Shown in pieces: positions 54,406 to 62,664 of a DNA stretch of 64,000 nt. The notes beneath the pieces were generated by a model that worked only from the letters and a program-made list of their open reading frames with translations, made no database searches and was not told the DNA's origin. A program made the translations under genes and the position numbers. Source of the stretch: Candidatus Tokpelaia sp. (GTDB lineage Bacteria > Pseudomonadota > Alphaproteobacteria > Rhizobiales > Rhizobiaceae); NCBI RefSeq assembly GCF_008636115.1, contig NZ_QLZD01000013.1, positions 109,535 to 173,534 on the forward strand. Reading direction: 5' to 3'. Within the stretch, counting starts at the first letter, position 1. Each line of letters begins with the position of its first letter.

Positions 54406-55152
54406 TCAGGCCGAAAGCTTCGCCATAATAGCGTCACTTATATCATAATTGGCATAGACATTTTGTACATCGTCATCATCATCGAGTGTATCAATGAGGC
54501 GCAGCACCGATTGCGCCTTTTCCTCATCAAGCGGGGTCAGGCTATCCGGTTTCCACACGGCTTTAATGCTTTCTGCTTCCCCTAGGCTGGCTTCCAAAGC
54601 TTTGGCAACATCGCCAATCGCTTCAAAAGCGCAGAGAATAATATGGCCGTCCGCATCAGACTGGACATCATCGGCACCGGCTTCAATCGCCGCCAGCATC
54701 ACTTTTTCACTGTCACCCGCTGCTGCCGGATAAATAATTTCGCCAATGCGGGTAAACATAAAGCCGACAGAACCGGTCTCCCCCAAAGAGCCGCCGGCTT
54801 TGGTAAAGGCTGAGCGCACATTAGAGGCGGTGCGGTTGCGATTATCGGTTAAAGCCTCAACAATCACCGCCACGCCGCCCGGGCCATAGCCTTCATAGCG
54901 GACTTCTTCATAATTTTCGCCGTCATTGCCGGCGGCTTTTTTGATTGCCCGCTCAATATTGTCTTTCGGCATGGATTGCGCTTTGGCATTTTGAATGGCA
55001 AGGCGCAAACGCGGATTCATATCCGGCTCAGGCAAGCCGTGTTTGGCAGCGACAGTAATTTCGCGCGCCAGTTTGGAAAATATTTTGGAGCGGGCAGCAT
55101 CTTGCCGTCCTTTACGGTGCATAATATTTTTAAACTGTGAATGGCCGGCCAT
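54406..55152 (-). CDS. yebC: YebC/PmpR-family transcriptional or translational regulator
   Basis: 248 residues, complete: [20 protein letters not shown] start, the three-domain layout with [20 protein letters not shown] in the middle and an acidic C-terminal part ([18 protein letters not shown]). YebC proteins were described as DNA-binding regulators; some members relieve ribosome stalling at proline-rich stretches. In Rhizobiales yebC normally lies beside ruvC; here it is 19 kb from ruvC, next to an RM system and a broken Abi gene, so a rearrangement has occurred. Strong confidence in family, less in role. Confidence 0.96.
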   Translation of the reverse strand: MAGHSQFKNIMHRKGRQDAARSKIFSKLAREITVAAKHGLPEPDMNPRLRLAIQNAKAQSMPKDNIERAIKKAAGNDGENYEEVRYEGYGPGGVAVIVEALTDNRNRTASNVRSAFTKAGGSLGETGSVGFMFTRIGEIIYPAAAGDSEKVMLAAIEAGADDVQSDADGHIILCAFEAIGDVAKALEASLGEAESIKAVWKPDSLTPLDEEKAQSVLRLIDTLDDDDDVQNVYANYDISDAIMAKLSA

Positions 55153-55331
55153 AAACTTTCCCCGTTAAATACGGGGCATTCGCGCCCCGCTTATTTCGTA
55201 TCTTTTATAAAACAAACTTATCTTCAGAGCAATCGGCTTTCTTGTCTTTGTTTTTCAGCTATATTGCTGGCTTAAAAAACCTTAGACTGCCGGCAGAGAC
55301 AATAGCAAAAACATAGAGTTTGCAGCACAAA

Positions 55332-55900
55332 ATGCGCTATGCAAAACAGTCAGCCTCGAGCGCGACAAAACAAACGAAAAAATGGCAATCTTACACAGAG
55401 CAGATTAACCTCTTGCAGCAGCGCGGCCTTATTATTGATAATGACGCTGCTGCCGCAAAAGCTTTATCTTCCATCGGCTATTAGCGCTTAAGCTGTTATG
55501 CCTACCCGTTTCGTGCCTTTGGCGCAAATCGCCTATTACCAAAGCTTTCGGCCTGTCGGGCGCTGTTTTGGCAAGCTGGCTGCATGGGTTTAACTTTGTG
55601 CGTAATATTGCTGCACATCATGCGCGATTATGGAACAGTGCTATTGCGGTGCCCGTAACAATACCGAAAACTTTATCTAACTTATCCAGGTTAGACAACA
55701 GGCGGCCATTTTTATATTTTTGCCTGATACAATTTATTATAAAACAGTCAGAAAAAGAAAGGCTGGCGCTGCCGCCCTGCAACTGGGGAGAAAAGTTTAA
55801 AAATCTGCCGGCGATATTTCTGCATATTGCCAATCAGGCGGTCACCCTTTCGGATATGGGCTGCATTGCGGACTGGGGAAAATGGGATTTACGGCAATAA
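55332..55900 (+). pseudogene. Broken Abi-family (AbiD/AbiF-like, Abi_2) gene
   Basis: The ATG at 55332 opens a frame reading KWQSYTEQINLLQQRGLIID and SSIGY, then a TAG at 55482-55484 where the family has a second tyrosine (GYYRL), continuing RLSCYAYPFR. The C-terminal signature WLHGFNFVRNIAAHHARLWN appears in another frame from 55568, after loss of the central part of roughly 130 or more residues. Two independent lesions make it a pseudogene. Abi_2 proteins are phage-abortive-infection factors, HEPN-like with the conserved RNxxAHH motif, still visible here as RNIAAHH. It follows yebC divergently. Confidence 0.8.
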
Positions 55901-56109
55901 TTAGCGAAAAAATGTCCGGTGCGTATGCAAGCCTTGCTTTTTCCCCTTATTTCTGAGAGGCAATCAATGCAGCCAAACACAGAGACCCCGGAACTATTAT
56001 GCGCGGTAATAGCGTCCCTGTTGTGATTTGCAAGGAAAAAAGAATTATCGCCTTGACAATTCGGCACAATAAGGCTGCATAGCGCGAAGAGTATGAGTCT
56101 CCTCACCGG

Positions 56110-56290
56110 AAATCGGGCATGGCCTGCTGCAAATGCGGGCCAAGGTGCCGGCTTTGCGCCGCTAAAACGGCTCTGCTGTTTTAGCTTGGGGGCGCAAGCC
56201 ATAATTTTGCCGCTGCGTGCGGCTTTTGCTTTTTTCGCCGCGTTAATTCCAGAAATCGGGCATGGCCTGCTGCAAATGCGGGCCAAGGTG
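56110..56290. repeat. Duplicated 3' end of the YmdB gene (38 bp, two copies) with hairpin spacer
   Basis: 56253-56290 (last codons of the phosphoesterase) is repeated exactly at 56110-56147. The spacer has a long inverted repeat: GGCTTTGCGCC plus GCTAAAAC at 56150-56168 against GTTTTAGC at 56178-56185 and GGCGCAAGCC at 56191-56200. Confidence 0.95.
56209..56234 (+). terminator. Candidate rho-independent terminator (plus strand)
   Basis: GCCGC-TGCGT-GCGGC followed by TTTTGCTTTTTT. On the plus strand it would end transcription coming from the Abi remnant. Confidence 0.5.
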
Positions 56291-57067
56291 CAGCGGCGAC
56301 AGTCTTTCTGCCAGGCCGGTGCGGTCGGAAATTTCGACCGCCAGGCCGCAAATGGTCGCCTTGCCGGTTGCGGCCTCAAACCGGCGGCGCGGTATTTTGC
56401 TCAAAAAGCGCTGTAACGGCTCTTCCTTATCCATACCCAGCACGGAATCATAATCGCCGCACATGCCGGCATCAGACATATAGGCCGTGCCCTGCGGCAG
56501 AATATGGGCATCGGCAGTCGGCACATGGGTATGCGTGCCGGCGACAATACTGGCGCGGCCGTCAACAAAATGGCCGAAAGCCTGCTTTTCGCTGGTGGTT
56601 TCGGCATGGAAATCGATAATAATGGCATCGGCCTGCTCACCCAGCGGGCAGGACGCCAGAATTTTTTCGGCCGCGGCAAAAGGGTCGTCCAGCGCCGGCT
56701 GCATAAACACCCGCCCCATAATATTGGCGGCCAGCACGCGTGCCCCTTTGGCGGTGGTGAAAACAGCGGCGCCTTTGCCCGGCGTGCCGGGCGGGTAATT
56801 GGCCGGGCGCAAAAAGCGCTCGGCGCGCTCAGCATAAATCAGCGCATCTTTCTGGTCAAAGGCATGATTGCCGGTAGTGATAACATCAATGCCGCTGTGC
56901 AGCGCCTCAAGATAGATTTTTTCGGTTATGCCGTGACCGGCCGCGGCATTTTCGCCATTGACGGCGACAAAATCCAGCTTGAAATCATGCCGAAGCGCCG
57001 GTAATTGTTTAAAGACCGCCTCGCGCCCGCTGCGGCCGACAATATCACCCAAAAACAAAAAACGCAT
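56243..57067 (-). CDS. TIGR00282-family metallophosphoesterase (YmdB)
   Basis: 274 residues from the ATG at 57067 (MRFLFLGDIVGRSGREAVFK). Metal ligands are visible in FLGDIVG, VNGENAA, TTGNHAFDQK and GTHTHVPTAD. YmdB is a dinuclear-metal phosphodiesterase; the Bacillus enzyme hydrolyses 2',3'-cyclic nucleotides. The gene follows the 5-formyltetrahydrofolate cyclo-ligase by 35 bp, the normal rhizobial order. Its last 38 bases are copied downstream, outside the gene. Confidence 0.93.
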   Translation of the reverse strand: MRFLFLGDIVGRSGREAVFKQLPALRHDFKLDFVAVNGENAAAGHGITEKIYLEALHSGIDVITTGNHAFDQKDALIYAERAERFLRPANYPPGTPGKGAAVFTTAKGARVLAANIMGRVFMQPALDDPFAAAEKILASCPLGEQADAIIIDFHAETTSEKQAFGHFVDGRASIVAGTHTHVPTADAHILPQGTAYMSDAGMCGDYDSVLGMDKEEPLQRFLSKIPRRRFEAATGKATICGLAVEISDRTGLAERLSPLHLGPHLQQAMPDFWN

Positions 57068-57102
57068 TATTTCATCTCTCTCACTATTATCAGGCAAGGT
57101 TT

Positions 57103-57711
57103 TTAAAACGGCCTCAGGCCGGTTTCGGTCAGGACAGCGTGCAGTTTTATATCATGCTTTTCCGCCTGCCAGGCAGGAAGTTCCTGAATATTAAAGCCGA
57201 GGCCGATAAGCGGCGGGTTGGCGCCCTGCCTTTGCCTGGCTGCTATTGCCTTGTCATAATGGCCGCCGCCGCGCCCCAGCCGGTTGCCGCAAGCGTCAAA
57301 AGCCAAAAGCGGCAATAAAATACTATGCGGCAGGCAGGCCGAAGCTGTTGCCGGCGGCTGGTAAAAGCCGAGACTATGGCGCTCCAGCCTGTCGCCCGCC
57401 CGCCACAGGCGAAAGAGCATTTTATCGGCCTTTGTTACAGCGGGCAATGCCGTTTTTTTGCCTTGCGCCTGTAGCGCCTGTAGCAAGGGGCGGCTGTCAA
57501 TTTCATCACCTTGCGGGTAGTAAACGGCAATAATATCGGTATTTGCAGAATCGTTTTGCCGGTGATTGCGCCTGTTATAAGCGGCACAAAAAGCCAGCAG
57601 CGCCGGCAGGTGCAGCGCCAGGGATCCGGCTGCCTGACAGCGTGCCGCAGCGGTAAGACCGGCGCGACAAATCTGCGCCCGGCGGCGCAAAAACGCTTTA
57701 TCAGATACCAT
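57103..57711 (-). CDS. 5-formyltetrahydrofolate cyclo-ligase
   Basis: 202 residues from the ATG at 57711 (MVSDKAFLRRRAQICR), which is where family similarity begins; the open frame extends 34 codons further without support. Nucleotide and folate motifs are visible: YYPQGDEIDSRPLL, and LLLPLLAFDACGNRLGRGGG with the following HYDKAI. The enzyme converts 5-formyl-THF to methenyl-THF using ATP. It lies directly downstream of the 6S RNA gene on the same strand, the ssrS-ygfA arrangement conserved across proteobacteria, and before YmdB. Confidence 0.94.
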   Translation of the reverse strand: MVSDKAFLRRRAQICRAGLTAAARCQAAGSLALHLPALLAFCAAYNRRNHRQNDSANTDIIAVYYPQGDEIDSRPLLQALQAQGKKTALPAVTKADKMLFRLWRAGDRLERHSLGFYQPPATASACLPHSILLPLLAFDACGNRLGRGGGHYDKAIAARQRQGANPPLIGLGFNIQELPAWQAEKHDIKLHAVLTETGLRPF

Positions 57712-57804
57712 GGCAGCTCTGCCTTGATCGGGGAAAAAACGGCTGTTTCGGCAATAAAGCGGCAAAATTGTCACAGCGGGCGATAAGCAGGGTGATGAAA
57801 AAAC

Positions 57805-57960
57805 GGTGTCCACGGCAACCGATGGAATATATGACCCGGGAACCTGCTAAACAGGTGGGCGCCGTATGAAAAAGCCCACGGGCCTTAACAGGGACAGCTC
57901 CCTATAGGATCAATAAGGCCCCGAGGATTGTTTACCCTGTCGCGAAGCGCAGATCACCGC
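57805..57960 (-). ncRNA. ssrS: 6S RNA
   Basis: Position directly upstream of the 5-FCL gene is the conserved location of 6S RNA. On the minus strand the sequence shows the typical long, interrupted hairpin: GGTGATCTGCGCTTCGCGAC and CTCGGGGCCTTATTGATCC on one side, AGCTGTCCCTGTTAAGGCCC and GGTTGCCGTGGACACC on the other. A T run (CCGTTTTTTC) closes it. 6S RNA mimics an open promoter and sequesters sigma-70 RNA polymerase. Ends are estimated from the promoter and the T run. Confidence 0.85.
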
Positions 57961-57965
57961 CGCCG

Positions 57966-57994
57966 AATATACTATAGAAAGCGCTCTTATGCAA
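57966..57994 (-). promoter_or_regulatory. Sigma-70 promoter of 6S RNA
   Basis: On the minus strand TTGCAT (57994-57989), a 17-bp spacer, then TATATT (57971-57966), ending a few bases before the inferred 6S RNA start. Confidence 0.7.
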
Positions 57995-58055
57995 CTATTG
58001 GGGCAGCTTTGGCGGGCAGGCGGGCAAATCCCGGCATGGAATCAGACAAGGAAGG

Positions 58056-58832
58056 TCAAATAGCGCGGCTGCTGTCTTTTTCAATCAAAACCTGAATACG
58101 CCGCTGGGCACTGCGCATTTGCGGATAAAATTCCAATGCTTTTTCATAAGCCTGTAGTGCCTGCGCCGGCCGGCCGGTCATTTCCATCACCGCTCCTAAT
58201 TGCAACATGGCATTATAATGGCGCGGCTCCAACTGTAAGACGCGCTGCATCTCGACCATGGACAGAGCAATATCATTGGTCATCAGGTGAACAGAGGCGC
58301 GGCGCAGCCAGCCTTCAGCATAATCAGGCGCCAGAGCAACGACATTATCAAGGAAATCCAGCGCTATGGCATAATTTTTCCCGGCAATTTCCTTATTGGC
58401 CCAAAACATCAATAAATCAATGCTGTCACTGCCGGATTGTGCCCATAGACCTTCAATAGAGCGGCTGACAGCCTCCGCTTTGGCAAAATCAGCGCTGCGT
58501 TTAAGCTCGGCAAATAATTTATCTTCTTCGTCCCGGCGCTTTTGTGCCGCAGAGGCGGTTTTGTCATTTGCCGGCGGTTTGAATGTGCTGTCGGGCGGGG
58601 TTGCTGCCTTGCCGCCGGTTTTACCCGGCATATTAAGATGAGGAAAAATCTCCTGCTCACTGAGCGGCGGTTTGGCGGAATCATGCGGTGTATCAACCAT
58701 TATGGCCGCCATTGAAGCAGCATAATATGCTGCGTCCGCCGGCAAAATGCCGGTTTTATTGCTGCAAAATAGTGCTAACAGGGCAAAAAGGCGGCAGCCA
58801 CGGCGAAGTTTGATAATAAAGAGCATAGGCAC
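58056..58832 (-). CDS. Secreted tetratricopeptide-repeat protein
   Basis: 258 residues. An N-terminal hydrophobic segment (about 13-40) suggests a signal peptide or anchor, followed by a charged disordered stretch. TPR units occupy the C-terminal half (about 130-245: NYAIALDFLDNVVALAPDYA; HYNAMLQLGAVMEMTGRPAQ; ALQAYEKALEFYPQMRSAQR). TPRs mediate protein contacts; the partner is unknown. Similar periplasmic TPR proteins are common in Rhizobiales. It stands 95 bp upstream of the 6S RNA promoter on the same strand. Confidence 0.78.
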   Translation of the reverse strand: MPMLFIIKLRRGCRLFALLALFCSNKTGILPADAAYYAASMAAIMVDTPHDSAKPPLSEQEIFPHLNMPGKTGGKAATPPDSTFKPPANDKTASAAQKRRDEEDKLFAELKRSADFAKAEAVSRSIEGLWAQSGSDSIDLLMFWANKEIAGKNYAIALDFLDNVVALAPDYAEGWLRRASVHLMTNDIALSMVEMQRVLQLEPRHYNAMLQLGAVMEMTGRPAQALQAYEKALEFYPQMRSAQRRIQVLIEKDSSRAI

Positions 58833-59056
58833 AGATTAGCGCAGAAGGCCGGCTGATAACAAGCCTCGATAGAGATATGCTGCCGGTTAATACACTGAAA
58901 AGATGCGTAATAATTATATATTCGGCTATAAAATATATATTTATATTATAATTATCCGATATAAATATGATTATTTTTTACACTTGACTTTCATAGCTGA
59001 AGCAGGGAATTTGCGCAAACAAGATTCAGGGAGAATCATAAAGCTGGAGGAAATCG
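58833..59056 (+). promoter_or_regulatory. AT-rich upstream region of the autotransporter gene
   Basis: 58905-58985 is strongly AT-rich with long TATA-like tracts, unlike any other intergenic region here. A TTGACT at 58985-58990 is a possible -35, but no good -10 is at 17 bp. GGAGG at 59046-59050 is the ribosome site. Confidence 0.45.
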
Positions 59057-61351
59057 ATGAAGAAATATTATGTGACAGCGGCGCTGGCTGCTGTCTTGGC
59101 GCTTTCGGCTGCGCCTTTGGCTATGGCCGCGCCTTTGCCGACCAATATTACGGGCGAGGACATCAGGAGCGGTCTGCTCAATAATGATGCTAATGCGGCC
59201 AGGACAGCTACCCAGTTGAATAATACCAATACTCAGGTCAATACAAACACAGATACTATTACTAAAAATACAAGCGCTATCGCTGATAATACAAAAGCTG
59301 CCGCTGCGGCGCAGACAACAGCCAATGACGCCAAAAACACGGCGGATACAGCTAAAACCGCGGCAGATAATGCGCAGCAGGCCGCTGATAATAATGCTCA
59401 GAATATTGCCGCAAACACGGCAGCTATTGATAAAGCGCAGAGCGCGGCGGATAATGCCCAAAATACCGCCAAAGCAGCTCAGACTACGGCCAATGCGGCG
59501 CAGACAACAGCCAATGACGCCAAAAACACGGCGGATACAGCTAAAACCGCGGCCGGTAATGCGCAGACAACAGCCGATGCAGCTATAAGTAATGCGGCAG
59601 CAGCACAAAAAAATGCCCTTAGCGCTATTACTGACGCAGCAAAAGCGCAAACTACTGCTAATAATGCAACACAAAAAGCAGAAGGGGCGATGAATACAGC
59701 CCTGGACGCCAGGACTGTGGCCGGTAATGCGCAGCAGACCGCCGATAATAACGCCAAGGATATTGCCAACAACACGGCAGCTATTGATAATGCGCAAAGC
59801 ACGGCGGATAAGGCGCAACAGGCTGCCGATACGGCTATAAGTACTGCGGAAGCGGCGCAGGAAATGGCTGGGGAGAACGCCAATGCTATTGCCGATTTGG
59901 ATAAGCGCACTAATGTCGGCAGTAATGAGGACGGCAGCAAAAAGACGGTTAAGGACTATGTTGATGACAGCATTAACGCCAGCGAAGGTCGAACCGATGA
60001 AAAGCTTGCCGGGGTGAATGGCAATATTGAGGCCAATACGAAAGCTATTGACGAGGTTCGGCAGACGGCCGGTGATGCTAAAACGGCTGCCGATAATGCG
60101 CAAAGTGCGGCCGATAATGCGCAGCAGACTGCCGATGCCGCTAATACAGCCGCTGACAATGCCCAGAAGACGGCTGATAATAATGCCGGAAATATTGCCG
60201 ACAATACCAATGCGATTCAGGAGAATCAGAAAAATCAACAGGCTGTTAATGATGCGCAAAAAACAGTCAATGAAACTTTAAGTGCAGAGGTTAAAGCAAA
60301 TTTTGGCAGTATAAACGAGAATAGACTGGCTATCAGCAATAACAGAAATGCCATTGCCACTAATAGGGCGGCTATTAGTGAGGTAAAGGAGCAGCAGGAG
60401 TGGAATACTGACAAAATTGTTGAGCATGAAAGCCGCCTTGACCAAAACGAAAGCCGGATTGACCTAAATGCGCGCGGCGTGGTGGAAAATTCTGCTCGTA
60501 TCAGCCGCAATACTTCCGATATTGCCAAAAACACTAATACCATTGTCGATTTGCAGAAGCAAACTGATGTCGGCACCAATGCGGACGGCAGCAAAACGAC
60601 TGTGCGGGAAGCGATTGACAAATCTGCCGGTGAGACCCTTGATTCGGCTAAAAATTACGCTGATGAAGGGGATAAAAAGACTCTTGATGCTGCTAAAAAT
60701 TATGCCGATACCGGCGATAAGCAGACTCTGGATTCGGCTAAAAATTATACCGAAGACCGTATCGGCAATATTGACGGCGTCAGAAAAAGTGTCTACGCCA
60801 AAGATGAAAACGGCAGGATTATCTATAAAGACGGCAAGCCGGTGCGCGCTGCCGATATTCCTGAGCAGGCATTGGCAAGGCAGCAAAAAACAGCGGCAGC
60901 CAGCGATCCGAAACCAAAAACGGTTAAGGAATATGTTGATGACAGCATTAGCGAGAGCGAAGCCAGAACCGATGAAAAATTTGCCATAGTGAATGATAAT
61001 ATTAACGCCATTGCTCAGGGCAGTTATGATTATACTGATAAAATATCGGCGCAGACACTGGAAAAGGCCAATGCCTATACGGATAGCCGGGTTAACCAGC
61101 TTAACAGCAAGGTTAAAAAATTGCGCGCCCGCGCTGATGCCGGCATTGCCGGCGCCACCGCTATTGGCAGCCTGGCTTTTGACACTTTAAAAGCCAATGC
61201 TGTTTCCGGCGGTTTGGGTATTGCTAAAAACAAGGTGGCCGGCGCTGTCGGCTATCAGCGCAATTTTAGTGATAAATGGCGCGCCCGGGCGGCAATTTCC
61301 GTCTCTGATAATTATGTTCAGGGCGGCACATCGGTTGGCTTTAGCTGGTAA
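59057..61351 (+). CDS. YadA/BadA-type trimeric autotransporter (coiled-coil adhesin)
   Basis: 764 residues. A Sec signal peptide (1-24, AAPLAMA) is followed by a very long stalk rich in Ala, Asn, Thr and Asp with coiled-coil periodicity (TAKTAADNAQQAADNNAQNI), neck-like units (TVKDYVDDSINASEGRTDEK near 297 and TVKEYVDDSISESEARTDEK near 622) and repeated KNYAD segments. The last 75 residues are the YadA anchor (AGIAGATAIGSLAF...GYQRNFSDKWRARAAISVSD...GGTSVGFSW). It would form an outer-membrane trimeric adhesin. No obvious YadA-like head domain is present. A 63-codon internal duplication is visible (59312 against 59501). GGAGG lies before the ATG, and a terminator follows at 61390-61423. Confidence 0.93.
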   Translation: MKKYYVTAALAAVLALSAAPLAMAAPLPTNITGEDIRSGLLNNDANAARTATQLNNTNTQVNTNTDTITKNTSAIADNTKAAAAAQTTANDAKNTADTAKTAADNAQQAADNNAQNIAANTAAIDKAQSAADNAQNTAKAAQTTANAAQTTANDAKNTADTAKTAAGNAQTTADAAISNAAAAQKNALSAITDAAKAQTTANNATQKAEGAMNTALDARTVAGNAQQTADNNAKDIANNTAAIDNAQSTADKAQQAADTAISTAEAAQEMAGENANAIADLDKRTNVGSNEDGSKKTVKDYVDDSINASEGRTDEKLAGVNGNIEANTKAIDEVRQTAGDAKTAADNAQSAADNAQQTADAANTAADNAQKTADNNAGNIADNTNAIQENQKNQQAVNDAQKTVNETLSAEVKANFGSINENRLAISNNRNAIATNRAAISEVKEQQEWNTDKIVEHESRLDQNESRIDLNARGVVENSARISRNTSDIAKNTNTIVDLQKQTDVGTNADGSKTTVREAIDKSAGETLDSAKNYADEGDKKTLDAAKNYADTGDKQTLDSAKNYTEDRIGNIDGVRKSVYAKDENGRIIYKDGKPVRAADIPEQALARQQKTAAASDPKPKTVKEYVDDSISESEARTDEKFAIVNDNINAIAQGSYDYTDKISAQTLEKANAYTDSRVNQLNSKVKKLRARADAGIAGATAIGSLAFDTLKANAVSGGLGIAKNKVAGAVGYQRNFSDKWRARAAISVSDNYVQGGTSVGFSW

Positions 61352-61798
61352 GAGCGGCTATTATTATTGCTTCCGTTTTTTGGAAAGGCAATCAAAGGTG
61401 GTTTTGGCTGCCTTTGATTTTTATGACCGGCGGCTTGATACAGAGTGCCGGAGCCGGTGCTATAAATAGAAAGCCGGCACTACAGCGCTATAATTGGGCA
61501 AAAAAGCCGTTTCCAATAAGGGAAAGCACTATAGGGAGGCCGTTGGCACAGCTCTTTGCCGTGCTGCAATCCTTGCCGGCGACTGCCTTTGCCGGCCCGG
61601 AATATTACCCCGCTTGCAGGAAGCAGATCTTATTACCGGCTGAACTGCCGGGATTGCGGGCGCTATTTCAGGCGTTCGGCAACACACAAAGCGGCGCTCA
61701 CCGGCGCCGTTGCAAATCTCACCACCAAATGAATGAGCGCCAGAGAGTTTGGACAAAGCTGACTGCCTGCTTTAGCCCTGGCGTGCTTTAAAGCCGGT
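61352..61798. other. 447-bp spacer with terminator, no gene recognised
   Basis: It holds the autotransporter terminator near its start and is otherwise featureless. The two convergent genes on its sides are the autotransporter and rpmJ. Confidence 0.5.
61390..61423 (+). terminator. Rho-independent terminator of the autotransporter gene
   Basis: AATCAAAGG with CCTTTGATT, loop of 12, then TTTAT, about 40 bp after the stop codon. Confidence 0.7.
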
Positions 61799-61924
61799 TT
61801 ATCCTTGCCGCGCTTTAAAACGCGGTGCCAGCTTGTTGATAATATAAATACGCCCTTTGCGGCGCACCATACGATTATTGCGATTACGCAATTTCAAGGC
61901 TTTTAGCGAGTTTTTAATTTTCAT
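61799..61924 (-). CDS. rpmJ: 50S ribosomal protein L36 (C-minus, YkgO-type)
   Basis: 41 residues reading [20 protein letters not shown], then [20 protein letters not shown] and G. This is the zinc-independent L36 form lacking the CCHC ligands, which is the usual only L36 in alphaproteobacteria. It is a small basic protein that stabilises 23S rRNA near the peptidyl-transferase region. ATG at 61924. It is short and therefore easily missed. Upstream is a 397-bp intergenic region shared with the divergent ydcH. Confidence 0.95.
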   Translation of the reverse strand: MKIKNSLKALKLRNRNNRMVRRKGRIYIINKLAPRFKARQG

Positions 61925-62321
61925 CGTTTTTCCCAACTCAAAATTTCACAACCAGACGCTGCTTTTTGCGCCATTATCGCGTAAACAAAGCGCAATAAAC
62001 ACCGAAAAACAGATTTCAGCCCGCCGATAAATGCAAATTCATGCTATTTCATAGCTTGAACCTGTCTTTTTGTCAACCGATCCAATTTATAAGCGGCGCT
62101 GTTTTCGCGCTTGTTTTGTGACCTTCAGGGGAATCCTGCCCGGCTATCGGCTGTTGCGCTTTTATGCGCCGGGCGAAGGCAAGAAGCACGAGGTGAAATA
62201 ATTATAAAACGGCACCGGCCGGCAGCCATTTTTTTGCCAAAAAGGCTTGTCACACTGAAGAATATCATAGCGGCCTGCGGGTCGCGTGCCGGCAAATCCA
62301 CTGAGTTACGAGGAGACAAAG
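61925..62321. other. Intergenic region between divergent rpmJ and the YdcH gene
   Basis: 397 bp with no gene seen. It must hold promoters in both directions. GAGGAG near the right end is the YdcH ribosome site. Confidence 0.5.
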
Positions 62322-62510
62322 ATGAATGATAGCTCTCTTAATGCCCATATTGGCAGCCTGGAGGAAAAGCATGAAGCATTGAAAAAGGAAATTGCCGCGC
62401 TGGAAAGTGAAAAAATTTATGATGATGCGCAAATGAGCGCGCTCAAGCGAAAGAAATTGCACCTTAAAGATGAAATTGAGAAATATCGGACGCAATTAGG
62501 AGAAGATTGA
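62322..62510 (+). CDS. YdcH-family (DUF465) small coiled-coil protein
   Basis: 62 residues from the ATG at 62322 with GAGGAG upstream. The DUF465 helix pair is clear: HIGSLEEKHEALKKEIAALE and QMSALKRKKLHLKDEIEKYR. Such proteins are widespread, small, cytosolic and of unknown function. A possible microprotein gene overlaps its stop codon (62507). Confidence 0.9.
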   Translation: MNDSSLNAHIGSLEEKHEALKKEIAALESEKIYDDAQMSALKRKKLHLKDEIEKYRTQLGED

Positions 62511-62620
62511 GGAATATCGATAATCGCTCGACTTGCAGCCGTGTCTGCGTGTTAATGGGGCTGTTATTGGCGGCTTTCGGGTGGGTTTATGCGCCTCTTT
62601 GCCTGATATTTGCGGCCTGA
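62507..62620 (+). CDS. Possible single-TM microprotein overlapping the YdcH stop
   Basis: 37 codons starting TTG within the TTGA overlap of the YdcH stop, with AGGAGA four bases upstream, so coupling to YdcH translation is plausible. The peptide is polar at first (RNIDNRSTCSRVC) and then one hydrophobic helix (VLMGLLLAAFGWVYAPLCLI) and stops. No family is recognised. Support comes only from the ribosome site, overlap and membrane-like composition. Confidence 0.4.
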   Translation: MRNIDNRSTCSRVCVLMGLLLAAFGWVYAPLCLIFAA

Positions 62621-62664
62621 CTGGCCGGGGAAATGGGGGGGAGAAATAGGGAAAGGCGGGAAAT

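Noticed and set aside
57712..57813. 34-residue N-terminal extension of 5-FCL
   Set aside because: Unlike the family, close to the 6S RNA end, and a better start exists at 57711.
59036..60259. 407-residue minus-strand open frame rich in Ile, Gly and Ser
   Set aside because: It is the antisense shadow of the repetitive autotransporter stalk; the repeats keep the frame open. No family match and no ribosome site.
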